Source of the DNA: Prorocentrum cordatum | Taxonomy: Eukaryota; Sar; Dinophyceae; Prorocentrales; Prorocentraceae | Length of the DNA: 64,000 nucleotides | Direction: 5' to 3' | NCBI GenBank assembly: GCA_963575745.1 | Contig: CAUYUJ010014770.1 | Span: forward strand, 181,598 to 245,597 | Shown: positions 10,391 through 21,100 of the stretch, one piece after another | Numbering within the stretch: position 1 is the stretch's first letter | Layout of the letters: the number at the start of each line of letters is the position of its first letter | Position numbers and translations under genes: made by a program | Notes under the pieces: generated by a model | Told to the model about the DNA's origin: nothing | The model's input: only the letters and a program-made list of their open reading frames with translations | Databases searched by the model: none

Positions 10391-11020
10391 TTATCCTGAG
10401 ACCCCGTGCCAACAAGGGCCCTTATATGCGGCTGCGCAGGCCACGGCTTGGCCGGGCTGATCGTCGGCCCCGCCGACGGCTCGGCAGTGGCAGGGCAAAG
10501 TCAAGAGACATTTGGAGGCAGCGATGCCGGTGGGTGTCCGAATCCAACCGCATTCGCTAGCCTTGCGATGCGAATAGTAGAAATAAGTAATGGTATCCGC
10601 AGGGTCTAACGAGGACGGAAAAACGGGCGCGAACTCAGCCGGCCGTCCGTCAACATAGCTGTGGTTTCCGATCAACTCATGTGTACGCAAGTCTATGGTT
10701 ACGCGAGTCTGAACAGCATGGGGCGGAGGCCCCCCCGCCGATTCCACATCATCCAGAAATGTCTTGGCGCCTGGCGTCACGCAACGCCACCGCTCGGGAG
10801 TTTCACCCTCCCCAGCAGCAACCGCGCACATCCACTGATCCAGCGCCTCTTTGCGAGAAATGGTCAAGCATGGGATCTTGCCCTCAACGATCAGGTCCAC
10901 TCTTTGACCGTTGGGCAACAGAAGGTCGGGCCTTCGGCCTGCTGGCCAGAAGAAGCTAAAGCCGCGATCCATGCACCGCTCTCCTACCGAGATTACGCGC
11001 GGAGTCTCCGGCATGACCAA
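10391..11020 (-). pseudogene. Protease C-terminal region and linker
   Basis: A 209-codon frame. Its first 60 residues (TPRVISVGERCMDRGFSFFWP) match the stretch that follows the active site in dinoflagellate copia proteases. The remainder is linker of unknown role toward the integrase. It is in a different frame from 11066-11572. Confidence 0.6.
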
Positions 11021-11065
11021 TGCGTTAAAACTACCACCCTTACATTTGGGCCATGCGATGCGAAC

Positions 11066-11572
11066 TTAACCGAGGGCTTTTGACTCTCCCCCGGCAGTAT
11101 TCAGAGTGATCGATTGCGGGAGCTTTCGAATCAATCTCATTGCACCTGCACTCTTAACATATCTTTCCGCTATAAAGTTATACCCGCACCCCGTGCCAAT
11201 GATAAAGCTCAGCGCTCCAAGATATACAGCTTTCTTGTCTGTACATCCCGCAGCGGCTTCGCCGTGTGGGCCCTCTTCCCCCTCCTCGGTCCTCAACCAA
11301 AGGTGCCAGACATCATCTTGCAGGTCTGATGCCTTGATTAGGGCCTCCGCAGCAGATGCTCTCCACTGGGTGGGCAACTGCTGACGCACTTCATCTGGGC
11401 ACTTCCACCTGTCTTCGCCACTCGAGGGCAACTCTCGCAGGTCGTGGCGACGCGCCTTCCTACAAGTGATGGCGGGTTCCGCAGTCGAGGGGTGAAATCG
11501 GACGCGGAATTTGCACCGGCCCTTTGTCTGTGATCGAATGCAACTCTTGCTGGGGGGGCCCTTCCAATGCAT
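11066..11572 (-). pseudogene. Retropepsin-like protease with altered active site
   Basis: A 168-codon frame. Residues about 116-140 read VYLGALSFIIGTGCGYNFIA, where retropepsins have a hydrophobic run then D-T/S-G. The catalytic Asp codon is GGC (Gly, 11195-11197), one transition from GAC. The protease would normally release Gag, integrase and RT from the polyprotein; this copy should be inactive. The preceding 90 residues are Gag-protease linker. Confidence 0.7.
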
Positions 11573-11920
11573 CTCGATAGCGCCCCGAGCAAGAGGGTGC
11601 AGGAAATTGGCAAGACAAACTTACGAGACTCTCAACTTGCTCCCTGCGTTCGTGGAGGGACTCCCCACTGGAAGAGTGTTTATCAACTCCTCTGCTCGCA
11701 TTTATAGAGGCCCTTGGAAAATGACGGCCGGCCTGCTTCTGCCCAGGAAGGCCCCGAACTAACGGGGCAGGGCACGCTGACGCGCCCAGGCTGACTGGGT
11801 CAGTGGACACATTCCTGCCCCCCCGCATTCGGCTTGACCGACGCGGGCGTCGCCGCATCCATCTAGCTAGGAAGGCAAGACATATCATCCTTAACAAAAT
11901 TATGTCAATCAGCTCGTCTG

Positions 11921-11943
11921 CACTGGCGGCGTGGCCGCCAGTG
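11921..11943. repeat. 10-bp perfect triloop hairpin, GTG loop
   Basis: cactggcggc and gccgccagtg pair over 10 bp around GTG. It is the longest uninterrupted stem of the dispersed family. Confidence 0.8.
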
Positions 11944-12044
11944 CCGAGCCAGTGCCACGGATGGTCGGGCGTGGTCTGAGCGAACCAACAGTCCTTCCCA
12001 CGCGTGCACTTTCCCGTTTCCTTGAAAGAGCGACAGATCTTACC

Positions 12045-12093
12045 CTTGCTTTTGCCTTTGCCTTTGCCTTTGCCTTTGCCTTTGCCTTTGCCC
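12045..12093. repeat. Hexanucleotide repeat encoding Gly-Lys run
   Basis: CTTTGC/CCTTTG units in tandem; on the minus strand they encode the Gly-Lys run of the nucleocapsid-like segment. Confidence 0.85.
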
Positions 12094-12274
12094 CCATCAT
12101 TCCAGCGTCTCTCCGAACTTGAGCTGGCGGCCCCAGAGCCGCCACCCCCCGCGGATGAAGAGACATTGGCAGCAGCGGCATTGGCTGGTTTTACAGTGCG
12201 CTCATATCCCAGAGTCTTTCCCGCGTTGAGCTTGGCTTGTTCGTACTTGTCACGCTTGAGCTTGTCTGCGTCGG

Positions 12275-12946
12275 TCAAGGCTCTGCGTTGCCTGTAGCAG
12301 CCGTCCTGGGATCCACGGCATTTCTTAGGATCACGTGAGTAAGGGTAACACGGCAACTTGCTCTGTTGTTCGCGCGAACGATCGGATTGGCTCCTAGTCC
12401 GTTGCTGTGCGCCTTTTCCACGGCCACCTGCTGGGGTCTGAGATCTGCTCCGCGCCTTTCGGCCTCCGCCTTTCTAGGGTTCTCAGACCTCCCTCTGGAA
12501 CTCGAATTTTGAGCTGGGGCAGCGTTCGAGTTAGCCCCCGCAGCCGGCTGGGCCCGAGCGGCAGCTTTGGGCTTCTTATCATTAAACGGGCAACCCTGAC
12601 CCGCATGTGGGCAGGTCTCTCCCTCACGTGCAAATTTGCACGTTGTCTCGCCCTTCGTCGCTCCACTCTTCATAACAACTGTGGACTTCCCGAGGCGCGC
12701 TGCCACCGCTGCCGCAGCGGCTTTGCCGTTGAGGCCTCGGCGGTTATCGTTGCCGTTGCCTCCACCGCCGCCCAAGCGCGCCTGTTGAGCACGTTGGTTC
12801 AAAGTACCCTCCTGCAGATTGATGTTCCACTCTTCCTTCTCGCGCAACATCATCCATTCAATCTGGGTTATGAGCCATTCATAGGTTTTCATGCCTGTCC
12901 CTGGCTCGTCAGCAGACAGATCATAAAAATGACAGATCAGGTCCAA
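12275..12946 (-). pseudogene. Gag C-terminal region with Cys-rich finger
   Basis: A 223-codon frame. Residues 1-45 (DLICHFYDLSADEPGTGMKTYEWL) match the last helices of dinoflagellate copia Gag. A Gly/Asn/Ala linker and CKFAREGETCPHAGQGCPF (C-x8-C-x6-C) follow, a CCCH-like finger whose final His is not evident. Gag packages element RNA. The frame overlaps 12356-11460, consistent with an indel. Confidence 0.6.
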
Positions 12947-13230
12947 CTTCTTTGGATTCCTTCATTGCTCAATAAAGTGTGCATGGGTTGAAGCTCGCAT
13001 CTCATCAGACGGAGGTCGCACGCCTTAGAGTTGCTGACGCACGTCTGTCCACTCATTTCAGAAATGGTACAAATCAGCATCGGGCGATTGGGATCAATAA
13101 CAACCTTGAAAATGCCACGCGAAATGCGATGTTGACCCAATTCCGATCTGACTGAACACCAATCGCAAATGGCCCGTATCATTTCGCGCCCTGTTAAGAG
13201 TCTCCTCTCATTCTGGGCGCCGAATTCCAT
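12937..13230 (-). pseudogene. Gag core continuation
   Basis: A 97-codon frame with NERRLLTGREMIRAICDW, which matches the middle of the copia Gag core after the 13194-14213 segment. After about 45 codons the match is lost and the true frame appears to shift before 12946. Confidence 0.45.
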
Positions 13231-14213
13231 GCGAGTGATCTGTTGAAAGAAGTGAGTGTGATGAATGGAAAGATTGCGATCCCTACGTATTTGTTGAATT
13301 TCTCAATCAAGTCAGTGGCGATCATGATGTCGAGGCGTCGGAAGCGACCCGGGTCTCTAAGCTGTTCTTTAGCCACAGTGGTTTCCATGGCTTCCGCGAT
13401 CCAAAGCTGTGCTTCCTGAATCTCAGGAGACGATCCAGCCACAGCACGGACGGCGTGCATCTGCCACTCCCGTATGTTTGTAACATCGGGAATGTCCATC
13501 AGATCGACCTTCTGGTTGTTCCCAACCTGTCTCCACTGATCCAGAGGGGTACTCTCGTCAAGACCTCCCGGGCCATTAGGCCCGCCTGGGCCCTGGGGCC
13601 CGCCGCGGCCGCCTCCGCCACCTGAGGATCCAGAACCCCCCGGACTCCCTGGAGGCGGCTTCTCTGACTGGTCTCGGACGGCATGGGCGAGTGCTGACAA
13701 GATCTCGGTACTTGGTGCGGCACTATGATCATCCCCATCATTGCTCTGCCCTGCCCCGCCAGGCGGCGTGGCCGCTGGCGTATAATCCTTACCTCCACCC
13801 GGCACCTGGGCCGCTGGCGGCCTCTCTGGTCCCGCCTTGGTGAAAGGATGATAGTGAACAAGGGTCATGTCATCAACGATGCCTGTCAACTCGGTACTCA
13901 TGGGCACACCGTTCCCGGAGATGCCGGGCTTGGCCGGACCTCCGGTGGAAGGGCCAGGGATAGTAAAATGGGGTTGTATGACTGGCCTCACGGGCGCCTC
14001 CTGTGCAAGCTGAGGTATATCGAACTGATGGGACCTGGGCAGCTTGTCCAACGCTTTCTCGATAAACTGGAAAGATTCCATACCCATAGTCCTCGTCATC
14101 TCTTTAGCCCTTTCGTTCAAGGCCGCCTCACGGTCAGCAGCTTGCAATTGAGACCGCACATGTTGCTCTTTCTCTTTCGAGGATTCAGTGATGGCAGCCT
14201 TGAGCTCCATCAC
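13194..14213 (-). pseudogene. Gag core, same frame as the upstream coiled-coil ORF
   Basis: The frame continues from 14214-16688 across one TAA (14214-14216). Residues 1-40 extend the upstream coiled coil. A Gly/Pro-rich linker (about 150-215) precedes IPDVTNIREWQMHAVRAV and RFRRLDIMIATDLIEKFNKYVG, the start of the copia Gag helical domain. There is no ATG at the very start (GTG follows the stop, then ATG), so this is most simply one protein split by a point mutation. Confidence 0.65.
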
Positions 14214-16688
14214 TTATTTGTCTGATGCAGCTGCGCGTGCCGACGCTTCATCTTTCTCACGTAGGTTGGCAGCTGACCTTTCTGAGCTCAATCGAAGCTG
14301 TTCCTCAGCTTGCTCCTTCACCCTTTGCATATTGCACTTGTCAGCGTAAATATCATCGAGGAGCTTCTCCTGTTGGGCCCGAAAGTTGGGATCAGCGCTA
14401 TGTCGCTTCCATTGTTCATCCCACTCCGCCTGTTCCACGGGCGGGCTCTTTCGTTGAGTGCAAGCGACGCAGCGCTTCGTGCTCATATCGAAACGGTTTT
14501 TACAGCTTGGCGATCCGCAAGTGGCGCATGATCCGACCTTCGGATTCGAACATACTGAACAATTTTCGTCAGTGACCCCTCTCGCGGGCTGCGGCTGCTG
14601 GGTAGCTTTTACCCGCAACGTTGGCGGCATCCCGCCATCTAGGGGCGCCGAGCTAGGCTGGGCCTGCGACGACGTGGCACCAGACGGCTGGGCCGCCGGT
14701 GATGGTCGTCTGCTCGCCCCTGCCAGCTTGGCCGGCAGGCGCGCTGCGTCACCTAACTGTATCCGCCGAAGCGATGCCCTGGCATGTTCATGCGACTTGA
14801 GCTCTTCTCGATACTGATTATTCTGATCAACTGCCGTCGCAGCTATAGTCTGTGCACTGGCCGCTTCTAGCCTGGCAGCGCAAAGTTGGTCTTGGAGCTC
14901 CTTTCTTTCATGTTCTGCCTTGGCTATCGCGGCCCTCTCCCCTTGCATTCTCGCCGCCGCAACAGCGGCGCAGGCGAACTTGGCATCTATAGATTGACTG
15001 TTTGCCGCCAGGGCAGCCCGTCGTCCAGAAGATAACGCTTCAGCAAACCTGTTCTCGGCTTCTTCCGCACGCTGCTGGGCAGCCGCGGTCTGATGGGGCA
15101 CTTGTTCCATCAGCTCCTGTTCCCGCCGACTGGCAGCTTGGGTCAAGGCGATTCTGTCAGCCTCGAACCTCTCCTGAACATCGGCAATAACTGCATTCGC
15201 CCCCTCTCGATCCAGTCGGGCCTGTTCGGCCCTCTGGGCTTCTAAGACCACGGTTTCTTGCTGTCTCTTAGCCCCCATGATTCTGGCCTGATCCTGCATG
15301 GCTTGGATGAAGAGGCATTGGCAGCTATGTTCCTCCATCTGGAAGCAATCCTCACGCAACCATTGATTGCCGCAATTGGGACACGCGTCAGAACAGTGCC
15401 CACGCACTGGGCGCTTGCAAGGTTCCCCCTGTTTGTGAGCTTTCCCCGGGCACCTGTTCTCCGCCTGGGGCGGGCAATTAGGGCCTGGAATCCAGCGCGC
15501 CTCGCGCATGGAAATGGCACTGTTGCTCCTCGAAGTCGAGCGGGCACCAGATCGTGGGATCTTGGGCCGCCCCCTGCTCGAAGCAGACGATCGAGGGCGA
15601 GCGCGCGTGCTCTCTGGTGGCTCGGCCACCTCTCGAAGCGCCCCATCTCGTTCATCCTGTTCAATCAACTCTGGGAGTGAGGCTGGGGGATCAAACGTAT
15701 CATCGCCCTCAACTACCGCGGGCACTGACGGCTGCCAATCGCCTGGGGCGACGGCAGCCCGGTAGAACCCCTCCTGAACCGGGGAAGCATTCAAATCATA
15801 ATATTCGTTCCTGTGCTTCTCATGTTGAGGAGCTGGCGTTCGACCCGTGGTCTCCCGGTCATGCTGTACATGATGTTGGGAACTCATTTCAACCTCTGCC
15901 GCCTGGGGCGGTACCTCAGCGATTGGGAGAGTGGGGGACGGTAGCGATGTTCCCCATGGCTCATGTACCGCTGGGACCTCGCGGTCTAGGTCGCTGACCG
16001 TGGTGTGTAGATCTGGTTCCGCAAGTGCCTTCCCAAGAGCTTCCTGGTGATCGTAGTCAATGGTCTCCTGTCCTGGGGATGACCTTCCGTCCGGGACGGG
16101 ATGGTCGGCAGCGTTCATCAGCGGCAAAACTCGGCTTGGTGACATTTGATAATCAACGTACTCCATGTCAGCTTCCATCGAGTTGACATCGCCCTTGTCA
16201 TCAAGCTGTTCGTCGCTGTCTTGACCGGGTTGCCCGTTCAAGGCTATCGGGGCGGGGTGAGTCCCGTGCGGACGACCCCAACCGTCTGGGACGGCGGGGG
16301 GCGCACCGCCGGACTCCTTTACGTCTCGCGACCTACTGGCTGGGCCAGCGGCCAGCTCAATAGAACGCATGGCAATCGGGCTGGAATGTAGTGTTTCTGA
16401 GGACTCAGCAATCCAAGATGAAAAGGCTCTTCGCCTGGCATTAACGTCTGGGCCGTTCCGCCTTATCGGGTCTGGGGTCTGTTCACGATCTCTGATCGGA
16501 ATACGAGTGGGAGAATCATTTGCAGATGAATCTACGACTTCTCCCGCTACCCTTCCACGATAAACCCGAATAGGAATAAAAGAAGGAAGAGAGCGGCCCT
16601 CCCTTGGGCCGCTGTCCTGTTGTTCTTGCCCGTCTCGGTGCACATCATGTAATGTCGCGGGCAATTCGGCTGTCTCATCATAGCTCAT
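14214..16688 (-). pseudogene. Gag-type N-terminal protein with two Cys clusters and coiled coils
   Basis: The longest open frame of the window, 824 codons from ATG at 16688. Residues 1-400 are disordered, Ser/Pro/Arg-rich. Cys cluster one (405-458) includes CSDACPNCGNQW and resembles a zinc-binding module. Residues about 465-640 form a long Ala/Gln/Glu coiled coil. Cys cluster two (710-743) reads NCSVCSNPKVGSCATCGSPSC and is finger-like. A second coiled coil (about 775-824) runs into the TAA. Coiled-coil N-termini would help Gag assemble. No triloop hairpin falls in the coiled-coil codons; they lie in linkers. This is the probable start of the element's translation, but I see no clear promoter upstream. 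Confidence 0.7.
15731..15758. repeat. Nested hairpin: 6-bp outer and 5-bp inner stem, TGG loop
   Basis: gctgcc/ggcagc encloses, with an asymmetric internal loop, tcgcc/ggcga around TGG. It is the most elaborate member of the hairpin family. Confidence 0.65.
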
Positions 16689-18049
16689 TTAAATTGCGAC
16701 TTTGTCGCGGGCTTGGGCTGATAACCCGTTATTTGCCTGTCAGATCACAACAAGTGCAACATCATGCCAACTCTGAATGGAAGGATTCCTAAAGCAACTA
16801 CATGTCAACACAAGTGCAATATAATCGGCATTGTCTTGGTTTTGGGATGCTCGTTTGGTCTCGGACTGAGTATGCCCAACGATTCGGGCACCCCTGGTCC
16901 AGTTCGCCCTCAGCGTTTCGGCGTGTGGTTGGCCATCCTCTTCAGGACGTGCCACAACCAACCACACGGGGCAGGCCGACGCTGTCACGAACGACATCCC
17001 TGTTTCCTCTGGAACTCCTTCGTACACACCAAAGTTGCCAGAATATGTCAAGCAAAGTTATTGGAACCTGCTGTTTTGGCCTTCGAAGAAGGGAGGGAAC
17101 AACTGCCCCCTCTTTCGTGACACCGTCGGCACCTGGCGGACTGGCCGCAGGTGCCCCCTTTTTCCTTGAATGTCTGATCCCCCGCCCCCGTGACCAGAGC
17201 ACTGACTGGAGCACAAGACGGCGGAGCCGACTTCACAGCAGGCATGCCGGAATCTCTGTGCAACACGCGCAAGCATGCCGGAATCTCTCTGACTGATGGG
17301 AAAAAGGCTGCGCCGCCGAAGACGAGCTCCTGGAGAGCTTCGGCTGATAACCAGTCTTTCCTCTGAGAATCGGGGTGGGATGCCAAAGGAATTAAGGTCT
17401 CATGTTTACTACGCTCAGTGGTAGAGGGTATGGGATGAGACATCGATGAAACAATGTGTTATCCGCTATGCAACTGTACTCAAATATAGGAAGGGAGGAG
17501 GCCGGCTGGCCGACGCCCGGACGCGGGCGCGCAGCGGCACGCTCCTTTTCTCACTCAAGCAGCAAAGGTAGATGCGGTATACAGTAATACTAATGTCAAG
17601 GTATGACAAGGCAGGCAGCAGGAGAGGCAACTATATGATGAGGCGGTGAGGAGCATATTTACTACCTTTCCAGAGCCGTGCAATGAGCACCACAAGCGGG
17701 CGAGGGGCGGGATGGCGGGAGCAATTGACGGAGTGACAGCTCCGCGACCACTGGGCCAGTCTGGGCATCGTCGAAGTCAACCGACGCGCCATTTTAGGGT
17801 CAGACGTGCCCCCGCCGACTGGGGCTGCCGCCAGCACCTCCAGTGCCGCGAGCGGGGCCACACAGCCAGCAGCAGAAGGCGGTGCCTAGGCTCCCGCAGA
17901 GGCCATCGACGGTAACGGACAAGCCTCCGAACAGGTTCCGCGGCCTCAGGAGGCTAAAGCCAGCGCAAGGGGAGACGCCGTCTCCAGTATGCGCCACCGT
18001 CATGGTAGGGCACTGACGAAACTCACGAATATCCACGAGGACGGCTGTA
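16689..18049. other. No gene recognised; upstream flank of the retroelement
   Basis: No long or family-matching frame. A 16-bp sequence (gcatgccggaatctct) occurs twice near 17242 and 17273, 31 bp apart. If the element has a 5' long terminal repeat it should lie here, but I found no match to the window's other end. Confidence 0.4.
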
Positions 18050-18190
18050 GGTGGTGGTGGTGGTGGTGGTGGTGGTGGTGGTGGTGGTGGTGGTGGTGGT
18101 GGTGGTGGTGGTGGTGGTGGTGGTGGTGGTGGTGGTGGTGGCGGTGGCGGTGGTGGTGGTGGTGGCGGTGGTGGTGGTGGTGGTGGTGGT
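18050..18190. repeat. (GGT)n microsatellite
   Basis: About 47 GGT/GTG units with a few GGC changes. Long open frames across it in several phases (poly-Trp, poly-Val, poly-His, poly-Pro) are by-products. Confidence 0.97.
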
Positions 18191-21100
18191 CGGGCCCCAA
18201 CGACTCTCAGCCCGTCTAAATGACAAAGACCTGGAACAAATGCAAACTGAGAGCAAAGAAGATGTGGACCCCGACGACTCCAACGCCGCCAGCGAGGCGG
18301 ACAAACGCCGTCCACGGCTGCGCGGCGCGCGCGGACGAATCTGCGCGCCATGATTGCGCTGCAGGCGTGCGGCCGGCGGCAGCGGGCGCCGTGCTAGAAT
18401 AGGAGGCGCGGGAGTCCGCCGTCGTCGACAGCCTGACGGGAGAAGCGGGCAGCGTCGCCACATCAGCATGGCCCGCACGCGTGGGGCCCCGCCAGACGCT
18501 GTACACCATCTATCGCTCGGCTCCGCAGCGGGCTCGTGTGTGGGGGGTGGGGGTGGGCAACGTGCGCGGCGAGCTGGGCTCCACAGCAGGCCGCACTCGG
18601 GGTCTGCCCGTCGCGTCTGCGAATTCTCGTTGCCTGGCGAGCCAGCCTGGCGCTCGCCTCGGCAAGGGGATACGCAGGAAGGAATTGGACGGGGAAATGG
18701 GGGGGGAAGGAGGAGGAAGGGGGAGGACGGAGGGAGAGAACGGGGCCGAGAGAGCTACTAGGGGTAGGTCCTGCTTCCCGAGGGACTCCAGCTCGTCCCT
18801 GGTGGTCCGCACCATGCCCAGCTCAGAGCGAGGCCTTCGAAAGACTCGTCAAGAGGTGAGCACAACACCACACACACGAGTCGCGGAAATGCACCACACG
18901 CACAACAAGGCTTTCAACGCTGATACCAAAGTCCGGGAGACTCTCTTCAAGAGTCTCGGCTCTCCTCTCCGTCGATCTCAGTTTAGTTACCTCTGACAAA
19001 GCAACTCTTATCATCGCGGAGCATTGGATTGCAGGTTGCAGCGTGCGGGGAGCCCAACAAGTCCAAAGGAAGACTGGCCCGAAGCTCCTGCAGCTAGCAG
19101 ATGAGCCTCGACGAACCACCACGGAACACAACCTCCCAGGGAGAACCTTGGCAGACCGGCCTGCTTTGAAGAGGGGCGTCTCAAAAGGGGCCCCTCACCC
19201 AGAAGATCGGACAGACGGGCCTCGAGTGTGTTTCGGGGTGATCATGGCCCGTTCCCGACCACACAGGTGTCCCACTCCGGCCGGCAGAAGCGAGAGGCCT
19301 GCTCTCCATGCACTCCCAGCACACGCCCTGGCTGCAGCCGCCCTCTGCGCCGCCCTTCCTGCGCCGGTAGCACACGACGCCGTGTGCCTCGCCTGGCCGG
19401 TCGTCTGAAGCCAGTCTCTCGCCCCATGGAGGGGGCGCGGATGGTGAAGCCAAATGCGCTCGCCTCCAATCCCTTGTCCTATCGTTCGTCTCTTCCGAGG
19501 TATGATGCAGCTCATTGGATGCAGCTCGGAGATCATGCGAGATCCTCCTCCAAAAAGGACCAAACGACACAACACAAATTATAGTGCGGGCCAGCCGTTC
19601 AATTTACGCGCCAACCCGAGACCTGCAAGCGAGAGTACAAATCGCCAATGCACCAATCACCATCCCTCCGCACACGTAACGCTAAGTGACAGTGATGAGG
19701 CTGACGAACGTGTTACGAAATCCACATCGACGCTTATAAACTGGCCATGTAACATGTAGAGATATCCACTATTGTCTAGGTTGCAGCGGACAGTACGCCA
19801 GGGACAATATTGTGCAGCGTGAAGCACCTCATCCTATCACCACGAGCTGTTGCAACGAACCCGAAATTATTGCATGCGCAACGAGATTCAGTCCCATCAA
19901 GCTATGTTGTGCCACTACCTGCTAGACAATAATAGCATATCATCCCGCACACCGCTACTGCTAGTATGTCTGCCATATCGTTTCAACCTGAATGAAAACA
20001 ACAAGCATCATATGCATCCAGAACGGCTCCACCGTCCGCTCATCAGCAGCAGGTGTTCACCAACTACCAATGCCCACAAGCTGCTGATGCCAACCAGCTG
20101 CCGCTGTGAATGTTGGACGCCATATGATGGCGCCAAGCTAATACTGTCTGGAACTGACAACCTTAGCTGTTGGAGAAGACGATGCTCGCCATGAAACGGA
20201 CGGCACCCGATGTGAATGCCACACCAATTGTCGCTCCAACGGGCCCATCCAACTCATCAGTCTCCTCGTCATTCCTCTACTTCTCTTCGTCCTCCTCCCC
20301 ATTTTCCCACCCTTCTTCCCTCGTCGCAGCCCCCCGCGTCCTCCACACGACCAGTCCACCGCCATCTCCTCCGCCTCCTCCCGCACATCACCTCCCTTAC
20401 TCCCTCGGCCCCACCGGCCGCTGGGCGCGTGCCCCCCAAACCTCTTCCTGGTGCGCGTTCCGACCAGGACTCCGAGGGGAATCGAGCCGTTGCGACGAGG
20501 GTCCTCCAGGAGGCCCGACCCTTTCCTCCTCCACCTCCACATCCCCCGAGCAGGAGGAGAGCTTGCGGGCACCTGACGGTGAAGCGCGATGGCAGAGGCT
20601 GCAGGGCACCTGGGGGGAAGGCGCGCGCCAGGGGTGTGAGAAGTGCCGAAGGCGCCGGCCACAACCTGCCGCCCGCGAGCAAGGAGAGGCCCTTGGAGTG
20701 GGCGTTTCTCGTGGGACGGGGAAATGCCAATAAGACCTCGACGACAGAGTCCACCACTCTGGAACGGACTGTCGCCCAAGTAAGGCTCCAATGTGGCACT
20801 CACGTGATCCAAGCCGACCGAGGCGGATCTGAATGCCGCCCCGATCTCGGGGATGCCTCGGCTCTGGCTCCGGGGAACTATCGCGGACCCAGACGGGGCC
20901 AACGTCTGCATGCCCCACTAGCAACAGCAAGAACCCCTGGCATCTCACATCGCGAGACGCAAGAACTCAGGATGGGATCCATGGGGAGGTGAGACTAGAG
21001 CTCAACCAGCACAAGTGTGCACACAGAGTCCAAGCTGGATGCTGCACTGTTCGAGTCATATGTGCCAGAGCGCTGGCTTCTTGCGTGTAGATGGGTCAAG

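Larger units (their letters stand above)
11460..12356 (-). pseudogene. Nucleocapsid-like segment with Lys-Gly repeat and CCCH-like finger
   Basis: A 298-codon open frame whose first half looks coding. It starts with a Cys-rich block (PCYPYSRDPKKCRGSQDGCY) and a basic helix. A tandem Gly-Lys repeat (about residues 89-106) is followed by CRSFKETGKCTRGKDCWF, a C-x7-C-x5-C finger lacking a clear final His. This fits an RNA-binding nucleocapsid role. From about 11870 downward the composition changes and the frame is probably no longer the coding one. Confidence 0.55.
35..16348. repeat. Dispersed covarying triloop inverted repeats (TGG/TTG loops)
   Basis: Short hairpins with a three-base loop, nearly always TGG or TTG on the plus strand and closed by C-G, recur through the whole copia element. 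Examples with stems of at least 5 bp start near 35 (ccatc/gatgg), 1017 (gggcggc/gccgccc), 1056, 1329 (ccgtc/gacgg), 3328, 4132, 6743 (ccgac/gtcgg), 7078, 8390, 8979, 9275, 11790 (ctgac/gtcag), 15461, 15739, 15897, 16282 and 16336 (ctggc/gccag). Related hairpins with TGA, GTG or CGG loops lie at 613, 2889, 11921, 13762 and 16085. Stem sequences differ between sites but stay complementary. I did not see the pattern in the other elements of the window. Confidence 0.85.
25..16688 (-). mobile_element. Oversized Ty1/copia-type retroelement relic
   Basis: Minus-strand coding sequence runs almost without a gap for 16.6 kb. Its order is Gag-like coiled coil, CCCH-type fingers, retropepsin, integrase (before reverse transcriptase), RVT_2-type reverse transcriptase and RNase H, which is the copia order. 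About 6 kb of further coding follows RNase H, with a methyltransferase-like domain and other unrecognised segments; ordinary copia elements stop near RNase H. The frame is broken by several single stops and frameshifts, so I regard it as a decayed copy. I did not find paired long terminal repeats: the last stop is at 25-27, so the 3' end probably lies outside the window, and nothing between 16.7 and 18 kb repeats the start of the window. Confidence 0.85.

Noticed and set aside
1-18000. Long terminal repeats of the copia element
   Set aside because: I compared the flank above 16.7 kb with the window start and saw no match; the 3' terminal repeat is probably outside the window.
17800-18500. Poly-Pro, poly-His, poly-Thr, poly-Val and poly-Trp frames
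   Set aside because: All six phases stay open across the GGT microsatellite; no sequence outside it supports a gene.
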